Of a stretch of 64,000 bases of DNA, positions 27,335 to 36,240 are shown piece by piece. The DNA comes from Natrarchaeobius oligotrophus. GTDB lineage: Archaea; Halobacteriota; Halobacteria; Halobacteriales; Natrialbaceae. Numbering within the stretch: the first letter of the stretch is position 1; every line of letters starts with the position of its first letter. The stretch spans positions 62,001-126,000 of the forward strand of contig NZ_REFZ01000003.1 of NCBI RefSeq assembly GCF_003841465.1, in the 5' to 3' direction. Under the pieces are notes generated by a model. That model saw nothing but the letters and a program-made list of their open reading frames with translations. It had not been told where the DNA came from and did no database searches. The translations under genes were made by a program, and so were the position numbers.

Positions 27335-30300
27335 ATGATACGCATCGGCATCTACACGGCGACCGAAAACGAACTGGGGTCGCTCGGCCGCGCGGCCGAG
27401 CGACTCGAATCCGTCGAACTGGTGGTCAGATCCGAGTCGGACCTCGACGACGAGGCGGCGATCGAGGCGTTCGTCGAGGAACTCGAGACGGCGACGGCGG
27501 CGATTTTCTGGCTCCACGGCGCCGAGGACAGCATGCCCGGCTACGAGTACGCGACGGCGAAACTGACCGAGGCGGACGTTCCGCTCGTGGTGAAGTCCAC
27601 GGGGGACGCGTTCGCCGTCGAGGACACGACGATCTCCGACGCACACCGCGACCTGGCGTACGAGTACCTGGAGAGGGGCGGAACGATCAACGTCGAAAAC
27701 CTGTGTCGGTTCCTGCGTTCCGAGTACGGGGACCGAACCGTCGAGTACGACGATCCGGTCGCGCTTCCGACGGAGGGGGTCTACCATCCCGATCATCCGG
27801 GGATCGCGTACGAGGAACTCCTCGAGACGTTCGATCCCGACCGCCCGACCGTCGCGGTCTGGTTCTACGAATCCCACTGGACGCACGAGAACACTCGCTA
27901 CGTCGACGCGCAGGTGCGGTCGCTCGAGGCGAAGGGAGCGAACGCGTTGGCGATCTTCTGTAATCCGGTGACGGATTCGGCCGAACGCGCGGACGACGAG
28001 GCGTCGGGAGACGCCGAGTGGGTGACCGACAACTGGTTGACCGATTCGGACGGCGAGGCGATCGTCGACGCCGTCTGCTCGTCGTTCATGTTCTCGCTCT
28101 CGATGGACGAGCGCGGTCGAAGCGCGAGCGGGGAGGGAACGTCGGCCGAGGACGTGTTTCTCGACCGTCTCGGCGTCCCGGTGATCCAGACGATCACCAC
28201 GATGCGGTCGCGATCGCGGTACGAAGCCAGCGACACCGGCGTCATGGGGTTCGAACTCGCCCTCTCCGTGGCGCTGCCGGAGTTCGACGGGAACGTGATC
28301 ACCCACCCGATCTCCGGGAAAGAACGGACCGACGACGACGCGGGCATCGGCACCGCGCCGAAACACCACTTCCCGATCGAGGACCGGATCGATCACGCGA
28401 CCAGCCTCGCGGTCAACTGGGCGCGCCTGCGGCACACGCCGAACGAGGAGAAGAAGGTGGCCGTCGTTCTCCACAACTACCCGCCGAGCGACGACGGCAT
28501 CGGGACGGCGTTCGGCCTCGATTCGCCCGAATCGACCGTAAATCTGCTTTCGGAGCTGGACGCTCGCGGCTACCGGGTCGGTGACGCGGTTCCCGAGGAC
28601 GGGCGGACGCTCGTCGACGAACTGACCGCACAACTGACTCTCGACGATCGCTGGGTTGCACCCGAAGACGTCCGCGATCTGGCCGTCGACGTGGTGTCGA
28701 CCGACCAGTACCGGGGCTGGTTCGAAGCGGCCGACGAGCGGTTCCAGGAACGCGTCCGCGAGGAGTGGGGCGAGGTGCCCGACCGGCCGTTCGCCGTCCC
28801 CGGCGTCGAACTGGAGAACGTTCTCGTCACCGTCCAGCCGCCCCGCGGGTTCGGGATGGATCCGTCGACGGTGTACCACGACTCCGATCTGCAGCCCCCC
28901 CACGATTACTACGCGTTCTACGCCTGGCTTCGCACCGAGTTCGAGGCGGACGCCGTCGTCCACCTCGGCACGCACGGCAGCCTCGAGTGGCTGCCCGGCA
29001 AGACCGTCGGGTTGAACGGCGAGAGCGCGCCGGATGCCCTGGTGGGCGACCTGCCTAACGTCTACCCCTACATCGTGAACAACCCCGGCGAGGGAACCCA
29101 GGCGAAACGGCGCTCCTACGCGGCGATCGTCGACTACCTCACGCCGGTCATGCGAAACGCGGGCACCTACGACGAACTGGCGGAACTCGAGGAACTCGCC
29201 GACCGGTACCGTGAAGCCGGCATGGAGGACGCTCGCGCCGACGACGGTGCCCACCTCGAGGCCCTGATCCGGGAGGCGGTCGACGAACTGGATCTCGCGG
29301 TCGAACTCGGGATTTCGGGGACGATCGACGAGACGGTCGACGTCCGCGGGCCCGAGGAGGCCGGCTCGACGCTCGCCGAGGGAACGGTCGAGGGCGACGT
29401 CGTCGACGCGGACGAACTGGTCGAACGCGTCCACGAGTACCTCACGGACGTGAAGACGACGCAGATCCGCCTCGGGTTGCATACGATGTCCGAACCGCCC
29501 GAGGGCGAGCGACTGGTCGAGTATCTCGTTGCCCTCACGCGCCTCGAAAATCCGGGCGCGCCGAGCCTGCGCGAGAGCGTCGCCGGCGTACTCGGCGTCG
29601 ACTACGAGGCCATGCTCGAGTCGCCGGGAGCCTACGACGAGCAGCTGGGGATGACCTACGCCGAGGCCGCGGACGCGGTGTACGAGACGAGCGTCGAGTT
29701 GATCGGGACGCTCGCGGAACGGGACTTCGACGTGCCGGTCTCCGAACGCGAGGGGGGCCGCGACGACGAAGTAAACATCAACCTGCTGATCGTCGACCTC
29801 GAGACGATCGGCGACGCGAAGGCGAAACCGGGCGCGCACGACCGGCTGCGCGAAGCGCTGGCGTTCGTCTGTCAGGAGGCACACCCCCGCGTTCGGGGTG
29901 CCGAAGACGAGATCCCGCGGACCGCGGACGCGCTCGAGGGCGAGTACGTCCCGCCCGGCGGTTCCGGAGCGCCGACGCGCGGCGGGGTCGACCTGCTCCC
30001 GACGGCGCGGAACTTCTACACGCTCGATCCGCGGAAGGTGCCCGCGAAGTCGGCCTGGCACGTCGGCAGCGAGGTCGCCGAGGGCGTCCTCGAGCGCCAC
30101 CGCGACGAGCGCGCGGCGGCGGAATCGAGCGACGACGGCACGGAGCCGCGAGGAGGTGGCTACCCGGAAGAGATCGGCGTCGTCGTCTGGGGAACTCCGA
30201 CGGTCCGCACCCGCGGGGAGACGATCGCCCAGGTGCTCGCGACGATGGGCGTCGAGCCGGTCTGGACCGACGCCGGTCGGATCGACGGCGTCGAGCCGAT

Positions 30301-31282
30301 CCCGCTCGAGGAGCTGGGACGGCCACGGGTCGACGTCACCACCAGGGTTTCCGGCCTGTTCCGCGACGCCTTCCCGGCTGCGGCCGGCGTCGTTCACGAC
30401 GCCGTCGACGCGGTGGTCGACCTCGACGAACCCCACGAGATGAACTACGTCAAAAAACACGTCGAGGAGGAGCAGGCGGCCCTCGAAGAAGACGGACTCG
30501 ACGCGGGGGAGGCCCGGAACGCCGCGATGCACCGGGTTTTCACGACGAAACCCGGCGGCTACGGGGCCGGGACCAACAAGGCCGTCGACGAGGGCAACTG
30601 GGACGACCGCTCCGACCTCGCGAGCGTCTACGTCCAGTGGGGCGGCTACGCCATGGGCTCGCGCGGGCGCGTCTCGGCCGCCCACGGCGCGTTCGAGCGG
30701 CGGCTCTCGAGCGTCGAGGCGACGGTGAAGATCGAGGACACGATGGAACAGGACGAGTTCGACTCCTCGGACTGGTACGCCTTCCACGGCGGCTTCATCT
30801 CTGCGGTCGCCGAGGTTTCGGGAACCGAGCCCGCGTCGTACGTCGGCGACTCGTCCGATCCGGACAACGTGGACGTCTACACGAACGAAGAGAAGGTGCG
30901 CAAGGCGATGCGCGCGCGGGTGCTCAACCCCGACTGGCTCGAGTCGATGGAAGAACACGGCTACAAAGGGGCCGGAGACCTCTCGACGACGGTCGACGTG
31001 ACTCTCGGTTGGGACGCGACGACGGGCGTCGTTTCGGATCGCCTCTGGGCGGAGGTCGCCGAGAAGTACGCGTTCGACGAAGCGCGCCGGGAGTGGATGC
31101 GGGAGGTGAACCCGTGGGCGCTCGAGTCGATCACCGACACGTTGCTCGAGGCGATCGACCGCGGCCTCTGGGACGCAGACGACGGGACGTCCGATCGCCT
31201 GCGGGACGTGAACCTCACCGTGGAGGGTGACCTCGAGGCGCGAACGACCAACGACGCGATCGGGGTGGGGACCGATGACTGA
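27335..31282 (+). CDS. cobN: cobaltochelatase large subunit CobN
   Basis: The 1315-residue protein has the CobN/magnesium-chelatase H-subunit fold throughout, including the family motif HLGTHGSLEWLPGK (near residue 543) and the late NPWALESITDTLLEAI segment. It binds the corrinoid and, with ChlI-ChlD activity, inserts cobalt. Length is normal for the family. In bacteria CobN belongs to the aerobic, late-insertion route; here it opens an operon of otherwise anaerobic-type (cbi) genes. Its stop overlaps the cbiC start by 8 bp. Confidence 0.95.
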   Translation: MIRIGIYTATENELGSLGRAAERLESVELVVRSESDLDDEAAIEAFVEELETATAAIFWLHGAEDSMPGYEYATAKLTEADVPLVVKSTGDAFAVEDTTISDAHRDLAYEYLERGGTINVENLCRFLRSEYGDRTVEYDDPVALPTEGVYHPDHPGIAYEELLETFDPDRPTVAVWFYESHWTHENTRYVDAQVRSLEAKGANALAIFCNPVTDSAERADDEASGDAEWVTDNWLTDSDGEAIVDAVCSSFMFSLSMDERGRSASGEGTSAEDVFLDRLGVPVIQTITTMRSRSRYEASDTGVMGFELALSVALPEFDGNVITHPISGKERTDDDAGIGTAPKHHFPIEDRIDHATSLAVNWARLRHTPNEEKKVAVVLHNYPPSDDGIGTAFGLDSPESTVNLLSELDARGYRVGDAVPEDGRTLVDELTAQLTLDDRWVAPEDVRDLAVDVVSTDQYRGWFEAADERFQERVREEWGEVPDRPFAVPGVELENVLVTVQPPRGFGMDPSTVYHDSDLQPPHDYYAFYAWLRTEFEADAVVHLGTHGSLEWLPGKTVGLNGESAPDALVGDLPNVYPYIVNNPGEGTQAKRRSYAAIVDYLTPVMRNAGTYDELAELEELADRYREAGMEDARADDGAHLEALIREAVDELDLAVELGISGTIDETVDVRGPEEAGSTLAEGTVEGDVVDADELVERVHEYLTDVKTTQIRLGLHTMSEPPEGERLVEYLVALTRLENPGAPSLRESVAGVLGVDYEAMLESPGAYDEQLGMTYAEAADAVYETSVELIGTLAERDFDVPVSEREGGRDDEVNINLLIVDLETIGDAKAKPGAHDRLREALAFVCQEAHPRVRGAEDEIPRTADALEGEYVPPGGSGAPTRGGVDLLPTARNFYTLDPRKVPAKSAWHVGSEVAEGVLERHRDERAAAESSDDGTEPRGGGYPEEIGVVVWGTPTVRTRGETIAQVLATMGVEPVWTDAGRIDGVEPIPLEELGRPRVDVTTRVSGLFRDAFPAAAGVVHDAVDAVVDLDEPHEMNYVKKHVEEEQAALEEDGLDAGEARNAAMHRVFTTKPGGYGAGTNKAVDEGNWDDRSDLASVYVQWGGYAMGSRGRVSAAHGAFERRLSSVEATVKIEDTMEQDEFDSSDWYAFHGGFISAVAEVSGTEPASYVGDSSDPDNVDVYTNEEKVRKAMRARVLNPDWLESMEEHGYKGAGDLSTTVDVTLGWDATTGVVSDRLWAEVAEKYAFDEARREWMREVNPWALESITDTLLEAIDRGLWDADDGTSDRLRDVNLTVEGDLEARTTNDAIGVGTDD

Positions 31283-32033
31283 CGGAACGGAGCCGTCCGA
31301 CGACGACGCCGAGGAGAGCGGGGAGTACGCTGACCTGGGTGCGACCACCCGGAACGCGATGGAGATCGCCGAGACGAGCATGGACATCGTCCGGCAGTTC
31401 GTCCCCGACGAGACGCTCGCCGATCGAGTGCGACAGAAATCCGTCCACTCGATGGGCGACGTCGAGTTCCAGCACCTGCTCGAGTTCACGGGCGCCGACG
31501 AACGTGGCGACGACGAGGACGCGCCGGTTCGAGCCGGCGCGAGGGCGGTGCTCGAGGAGGCCACCATCGTGACCGACATCACGATGACGAAAGCCGGCAT
31601 CACGAGCCGGGGCCACGACTGCGAAAAGCGCAAGGCGATCGGCCACGGCGCGGAGTTAGCGAAGAAAACGGGCATGACGCGGACCGCTGCGGCGGTGCTC
31701 GAACTCGACGAACGCGGCGTGTACGACGGGGCGATCGCGTCGATCGGGAACGCGCCCACGGCCGCCTTCGCGCTGGCGGATTGCATCGAGGACGGAACCC
31801 GCCCGGCGGTGATCGTCGCGACGCCGGTCGGCTTCGTGAAAGCGGAGGAGAGTCGCGCGCGGATCCGCGAGATCAGCGAGACCTCCGGCGTGCCCGCGAT
31901 CACGAACGTCGGCCGCCGCGGCGGGAGCGGACTCGCGGCGGCCCTGACGAACGAGTTGATCCACGTCGCCTCGGACGTCCGCGCGGGGGCGGTGGCGCTC
32001 GAACCCGCCGAACGCGAGGCGGGTGAGCGATGA
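31275..32033 (+). CDS. cbiC: precorrin-8X/cobalt-precorrin-8 methylmutase
   Basis: The 252-residue enzyme moves the methyl group from C11 to C12 to give (cobalt-)hydrogenobyrinate/cobyrinate. The active-site His is in RQKSVHSMGDVEF (His58). VTDITMTKAGI, IGNAPTAAFAL and the GFVKAEESR region are family landmarks. A haloarchaeal acidic N-terminus precedes the core. The ATG at 31275 lies inside the cobN 3' end, which implies coupled translation. Confidence 0.93.
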   Translation: MTDGTEPSDDDAEESGEYADLGATTRNAMEIAETSMDIVRQFVPDETLADRVRQKSVHSMGDVEFQHLLEFTGADERGDDEDAPVRAGARAVLEEATIVTDITMTKAGITSRGHDCEKRKAIGHGAELAKKTGMTRTAAAVLELDERGVYDGAIASIGNAPTAAFALADCIEDGTRPAVIVATPVGFVKAEESRARIREISETSGVPAITNVGRRGGSGLAAALTNELIHVASDVRAGAVALEPAEREAGER

Positions 32034-32836
32034 GCGACGGCTACGACCTCGAGAGCGGACCGGACCCGGCGACGGCCGCGGCCCGCGCGCCGGAGCCCCC
32101 AGTCGACGACGAGGCGGACGTCGCCTACGCCGTCGGAATCGGTCCCGGGAACCTCGAGTACCTCACGCCCCGCGGCGAGCGAGCGATCCGCGACGCCGAC
32201 GTCGTCGTCGGCTTTTCGACCGTCGTCGAGTTCGTCGAGGACCTGACCGAGGCCGATCCGTTGACCTGTGGCTACCGCGACGAAGCCGAGGCGCTCGAGG
32301 CGTTCGGCCGGCGCGTCGCCGCCGGCGAGCGCGGAACGGCGGTCCTGATGGGCGATCCGAACCACTCGGGCTACCAGTTCGTCGGGAAGGTACGGACCGC
32401 GATCCGGCGGGAGGCGGCGCACGAGGCGGTCGATCCGCCCCTGTTACGGATCGTCCCGGGGATCTCCTCGCTCCAGGTCGCGGCGAGTCGCGCCCGCACG
32501 CCGATGGAAGACGCCGAGTTCGTCACCCTCCACAAGAGCGGCGACTGCTCGGCGGACCTCGAGAGGCTCGCGCGGGCGGCGGGCGATCGACACCTGCTCG
32601 TCCTCCCGCGTCCGTTCGATCTGATGCCCGGCGACGTCGCCGACTTTCTCCTCGATCGGGGTGCCGACGGCGACCTCGAGGCGCTCGTTCTCGAGAAACT
32701 GACGCACGACGACGAGCGGATTCACCGATTCACGCTGGCAGAGTTGGCGGAACACGCCGGGGGAAGCGGACGCGAGGAGACGCCGTTTTCAGACCTGGTC
32801 GTGCTCGCGGTTCGCACGGACGTCGACCTCGAGTGA
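32030..32836 (+). CDS. cbiE: cobalt-precorrin-7 C5-methyltransferase
   Basis: The 268-residue protein has the tetrapyrrole methylase fold: GIGPGNLEYLTPRGERAI (about residues 36-53) binds S-adenosylmethionine, and IVPGISSLQVAASR (about 140-153) is the second signature. The order of motifs and the HKSGD segment match CbiE. It works with CbiT, whose gene follows after a 125-bp spacer, to methylate C5 and C15. An N-terminal acidic extension of about 30 residues is haloarchaeal in style. It overlaps cbiC by 4 bp. Confidence 0.88.
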   Translation: MSDGYDLESGPDPATAAARAPEPPVDDEADVAYAVGIGPGNLEYLTPRGERAIRDADVVVGFSTVVEFVEDLTEADPLTCGYRDEAEALEAFGRRVAAGERGTAVLMGDPNHSGYQFVGKVRTAIRREAAHEAVDPPLLRIVPGISSLQVAASRARTPMEDAEFVTLHKSGDCSADLERLARAAGDRHLLVLPRPFDLMPGDVADFLLDRGADGDLEALVLEKLTHDDERIHRFTLAELAEHAGGSGREETPFSDLVVLAVRTDVDLE

Positions 32837-32881
32837 CGGCGGAAACCGATCGATACCCTCTTTTGAAACTCTCATTGGAGT

Positions 32882-32909
32882 AGTCCAACCCTACTTCAGC
32901 AAGTGGACT
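32882..32909 (+). terminator. bulged hairpin in the cbiE-cbiT spacer
   Basis: AGTCC (32882-32886) and ACTT (32893-32896) pair with AAGTGGACT (32901-32909) around a CAGC loop, leaving a 6-nt bulge. This gives a nine-pair stem in the only sizeable spacer of the cobalamin operon. It may attenuate read-through or mark the end of the first transcript; there is no clear U-tract. Confidence 0.3.
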
Positions 32910-32934
32910 TGCCGAAATACAAACAAAATTGTTT
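32907..32934 (+). promoter_or_regulatory. candidate internal promoter of cbiT-onward operon
   Basis: An A/T-rich run (ATACAAACAAAATTGTTTTA) lies about 28-45 nt before the cbiT ATG in otherwise GC-rich DNA and offers a TATA-like box. Its start, ACTTG-N4-AATACAA (32907-32922), recurs at 27301-27316 between chlID and cobN, so the two promoter regions may share a regulator. Confidence 0.4.
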
Positions 32935-32961
32935 TACCGGCGGCGGGAGACTGGCCGGACG

Positions 32962-33534
32962 ATGTCCGCTATCGCGCTTCCACACGACGCCAAAGCGGGG
33001 CCGACCAAGCCGGAGGTGCGCTCGGTGGTGCTCGGGAAACTCGAACTCGAGCCCGCCGACCACTTCGTCGACGTCGGCTCCTGTACCGGTGCCGTGACCA
33101 TCGAGGCGGCACGCCGGGCGGGACGAGTCACCGCTATCGAACGAAAAGCCGCTCGACTCGAGGTGACGGAAAAGAACCTCGCGGCCAACGACGTCCGCGC
33201 CGAGGTCGACTGCACGAACGCGGAAGCGCCCGCCGGCATTCCGGACGGCGCGGACGCGATCTTTCTGGGCGGCAGCCGGAACTTCGAATCGGTCCTCGAC
33301 CGAGCCGTCGAAGTCGGCGCGGGACGGATCGTCATGAACGTCTCGCGACTCGAGGTGGCCGGGCGGGCGGTCGACGCGTTTCGAGACCGAGGCCTCCTCG
33401 AGGAGGTCCTTCAGGTACAGGTGAGTCGCGGCTACGAACTCGCCGGGGCGACCAGCTTCGACGCGAACAATCCGGTCTACGTCCTCGTCGGCTCGGCGGC
33501 GCGAGCCGACGGTGGAGAGGTGACCGGCCGGTGA
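32962..33534 (+). CDS. cbiT: cobalt-precorrin-6B C15-methyltransferase (decarboxylating)
   Basis: The 190-residue protein is a class I methyltransferase with DVGSCTGAVTIEAA (about residues 36-49) and an acidic residue at the end of strand 2 (AIERK), as in CbiT. It methylates C15 and removes the C12 acetate carboxyl. The ATG at 32962 gives the usual N-terminus, with T-K-P-E-V-R before the core. It follows the internal promoter and is coupled to cbiL by a 4-bp overlap. Confidence 0.92.
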   Translation: MSAIALPHDAKAGPTKPEVRSVVLGKLELEPADHFVDVGSCTGAVTIEAARRAGRVTAIERKAARLEVTEKNLAANDVRAEVDCTNAEAPAGIPDGADAIFLGGSRNFESVLDRAVEVGAGRIVMNVSRLEVAGRAVDAFRDRGLLEEVLQVQVSRGYELAGATSFDANNPVYVLVGSAARADGGEVTGR

Positions 33535-34358
33535 CGCTCTACGGCGTGGGGCTCGGTCCCGGCGACGCCGACCTCGTGACGGTTCGCGGAAAGCGCGTCC
33601 TCGAGTCGGCCGACGTGGTCTACTCGCCCGGTCGCCTCTCGAGATCGGTCGCACTCGAGCACGTCTCCGAGTCGACGATCGGGGATCTCGACTTCCCGAT
33701 GACGAGCGACGAAACGACGCTTCGGCGAGCCTGGAAGGAAGCGGCTGCGGAGGTCGCTCCTCGAGCCAGAGCGGACGACGTCGCCTTCGTCACGCTCGGC
33801 GATCCGAACGTCTACTCCACCTTCGGCCACCTCCGTCGGACGCTCGAGGCGTTCCATCCGGACGTCGACGTCGAAATCGTTCCCGGCGTCAGCGCGATGA
33901 CGGCGTTCGCGACCGCGCTGGGCGTCGAAATCGAGGCCGGGGCGGGACTGTCGCTTCGAGAAGCGGCCGGCGGCGAGAGCCCGACGGGTCCCGACAGGAT
34001 GATCCTGTTCAAAGTAACCGATGCGCCGGCGACGCACGAGGGACTCGTCGAGGCGGGCTACGACGTTCGCTACGGACGTCGGCTGTTCATGGAACACGGC
34101 GAAACGATCGTCACGGACGATCCCGCCGACCTCGCGGACCGCGATTACTACACGCTGGCGTACGCCGAGAAGCGAGACCTCGAGATCGAGTCGGCGACGG
34201 CGGCGTTTCAAACGGACGCGCCCGCTTCGGCTGCGGCGGACGCCCCTGACGGCGAACCGACCGCGACGAGCGCAGAGCGGACCGACGGCGGCGTCGCGGA
34301 TCTCGAGCGCACGGAAGCCTGCGAGGGCGGCGATTGCGGAGGACACACCGACGAATGA
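33531..34358 (+). CDS. cbiL: cobalt-precorrin-2 C20-methyltransferase
   Basis: The 275-residue enzyme starts MTLYGVGLGPGDADLVTVRG, the N-terminal motif of CbiL/CobI. VTLGDPNVYSTFGHL and IVPGVSAMTAFATALG are the second and third landmarks. It adds the C20 methyl that is later lost in ring contraction. The GTG at 33531 overlaps the cbiT stop. The C-terminus carries a non-family tail ending EACEGGDCGGHTDE, with two Cys and one His that might bind metal. Confidence 0.92.
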   Translation: MTLYGVGLGPGDADLVTVRGKRVLESADVVYSPGRLSRSVALEHVSESTIGDLDFPMTSDETTLRRAWKEAAAEVAPRARADDVAFVTLGDPNVYSTFGHLRRTLEAFHPDVDVEIVPGVSAMTAFATALGVEIEAGAGLSLREAAGGESPTGPDRMILFKVTDAPATHEGLVEAGYDVRYGRRLFMEHGETIVTDDPADLADRDYYTLAYAEKRDLEIESATAAFQTDAPASAAADAPDGEPTATSAERTDGGVADLERTEACEGGDCGGHTDE

Positions 34359-35263
34359 CGAACGCGACAGACGACGAACGACACGATCCGCAGGCGGCGA
34401 TCGACGCACAGGGTGATCGACGACGGACCGAGTTGGACGACCGAATCTTCGAGCACGCCGCGGGTGACGACCAGGAGGGAATTCCCTTCGTCGGCGCCGG
34501 ACCCGGCGATCCCGGTCTCCTGACGGTCACCGGAAAAGAGCTGCTCGAGGGGGCCGACCTGGTCGTCCACGCCGGGTCGCTCGTCAACAGCGAGCTGCTC
34601 GAGTCCTACTGCGGCGACGCCGAGTTAGTCAATTCGATCGGCAAGGACCTCGAGGAACTCGTTCCGTTGATGCACGATGCGTACGAGGACGGCCTGTCCG
34701 TGGTTCGTCTGCACAGCGGCGATCCCGCCATCTTCGGGGCGGCGCTCGAGCAGATGGACGCCCTCGAACACGAGGGCGTTCCCACCTACTTCGTGCCGGG
34801 CGTCACGTCGGCGTTCGCGGCGAGTGCGACGCTCCGGACGCAACTGACGCTCAACGAGGTCGCCAACCACGTCGCGTTCACCCGCCCGCAGGGCAAAACC
34901 TTGAGCGAAGACGAGGATCACGTCTCCGAATTCGTCGGGATGGGCGACGTGACGACCTGCATCTACCTCGGCACGCACGCCGTCCGCGACACGATGGAGC
35001 GGCTGCTCGAGGACGGCCACGATCCGACGACGCCCGTCGCGGTGGTGTACCACGCCTCCTGGCCGGACGAAGACGTCCTCGTCGGAACGATCGACTCGAT
35101 CGCCGACCAGGTCGAGGAGGCGGGCTATCGCGCCTCCGCGCTGGTCGTCGTCGGCGACGCCGTGACGGGAGCCGGATACGAGCGGTCCTACCTCTACGGC
35201 GACTGGGCGAACGGCGAACCGGAGTCGTCGGATGCGACCGAAACGGAGGCGGGTGACGACTGA
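34355..35263 (+). CDS. cbiF: cobalt-precorrin-4 C11-methyltransferase
   Basis: The 302-residue protein has a haloarchaeal acidic lead of about 45 residues, then FVGAGPGDPGLLTVTGKELL (about residues 47-66) and VHAGSLVN, both diagnostic of CbiF/CobM. The motif VRLHSGDPAIFGA follows, then VPGVTSAFAASA. It methylates C11. The start ATG overlaps the cbiL stop (ATGA), and the stop overlaps the cbiG start by one base. Confidence 0.94.
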   Translation: MTNATDDERHDPQAAIDAQGDRRRTELDDRIFEHAAGDDQEGIPFVGAGPGDPGLLTVTGKELLEGADLVVHAGSLVNSELLESYCGDAELVNSIGKDLEELVPLMHDAYEDGLSVVRLHSGDPAIFGAALEQMDALEHEGVPTYFVPGVTSAFAASATLRTQLTLNEVANHVAFTRPQGKTLSEDEDHVSEFVGMGDVTTCIYLGTHAVRDTMERLLEDGHDPTTPVAVVYHASWPDEDVLVGTIDSIADQVEEAGYRASALVVVGDAVTGAGYERSYLYGDWANGEPESSDATETEAGDD

Positions 35264-36240
35264 TGAGTACGAACGACGAGGACGCGGAGGCGGACTCGAG
35301 CGGACACTGCTCGACGCCCGACAGCGACGGAGAGGTCGCCGAGGAGATCGCGATCGTCTCCTTCGAGCGAAAGATGGAGACGGCCGAGGCGATCAGAGAG
35401 GGGATCGAGGATCGGTACGAGGCGATCGAGATCCTCGAGTACCACGGCGACGTCTTCGACGAACACTGGGGCGAGTACGACTGTTTCGTGGGCCTCATGG
35501 CTTCCGGAATCGCGATGCGCAAGACGGCACACCTGCTCGACGACAAGTGGGACGATCCCGCTATCGTCGTCGTCGACGAGGAGTTGACGTGGGCCATCCC
35601 GATCACGGGCGGCCACCACGGCGCTAACCAGGTCGCCGGCGATCTCGCCTCGCTCGGTGCGATTCCCGCGATGACCACGGCGTCGGAGGTTGCGGACAAA
35701 CAGGGCGTCGAGGCCCGCGCGAAGGCGATGGACGCCCACGTCGTCAACGGCGATTCGACGGTGCAAACGAACCTCGCCGTCCTGGACGACGAACTCGGTC
35801 CGGTCGCCCGCCTCGACGGGCCGAAAGCGGTACTGGTCGGCGACGACGTGACGGTCCTCAAACGAAACGGCGCGGACGGATGCGTGATCGGGACCGGCAG
35901 CGTCTCCGGCGCGAGCGCGGACTCGTTTCTCGCCGCCTGGTGGACGGCCCTCGAGCGAACCGAATACGATCTCGACGACGTCGAGTTCGTCGCCACGGCG
36001 ACCCGCAAAGAAGACGAGACGGGTCTCCTCGAGGCGGCCCGGGAGCTCGACCTGGGCGTCGTGGTCTTCGATAAGGAGACGCTGCTGGCCAACGAAGGGC
36101 CGACCCCGTCGCGATCGAAGGAGTTGATCGGGTGGCCGGGCGTCTCCGAGGCGGCGGCGATCGCCGGCGGTCGAGAGCGGGAACTTGTGCTCGAGAAGAT
36201 CGGGTACGAAAACGAGGTCACGGTGGCGATCGGTCGATGA
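35263..36240 (+). CDS. cbiG: cobalt-precorrin-5A hydrolase
   Basis: The 325-residue protein contains GLMASGIAMRKTAHLL (about 85-100) and ITGGHHGANQVAGDLA (about 117-132), which are CbiG N-domain signatures. The C-terminal CbiG domain (GTGSVSGASADSFLAAWWTAL to the end) is also present. It opens the delta-lactone and releases the C2 fragment in ring contraction, an anaerobic-route step. The N-terminal 25 residues are acidic and include an isolated SSGHCSTP. Confidence 0.93.
   Translation: MSTNDEDAEADSSGHCSTPDSDGEVAEEIAIVSFERKMETAEAIREGIEDRYEAIEILEYHGDVFDEHWGEYDCFVGLMASGIAMRKTAHLLDDKWDDPAIVVVDEELTWAIPITGGHHGANQVAGDLASLGAIPAMTTASEVADKQGVEARAKAMDAHVVNGDSTVQTNLAVLDDELGPVARLDGPKAVLVGDDVTVLKRNGADGCVIGTGSVSGASADSFLAAWWTALERTEYDLDDVEFVATATRKEDETGLLEAARELDLGVVVFDKETLLANEGPTPSRSKELIGWPGVSEAAAIAGGRERELVLEKIGYENEVTVAIGR

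Noticed and set aside
27308-32422. 1,704-codon open frame antisense to cobN, cbiC and cbiE
   Set aside because: It mirrors the G/C-rich third codon positions of the sense genes; the translation is Arg/Val-rich repetitive and matches no fold, while the sense strand holds clear enzymes.
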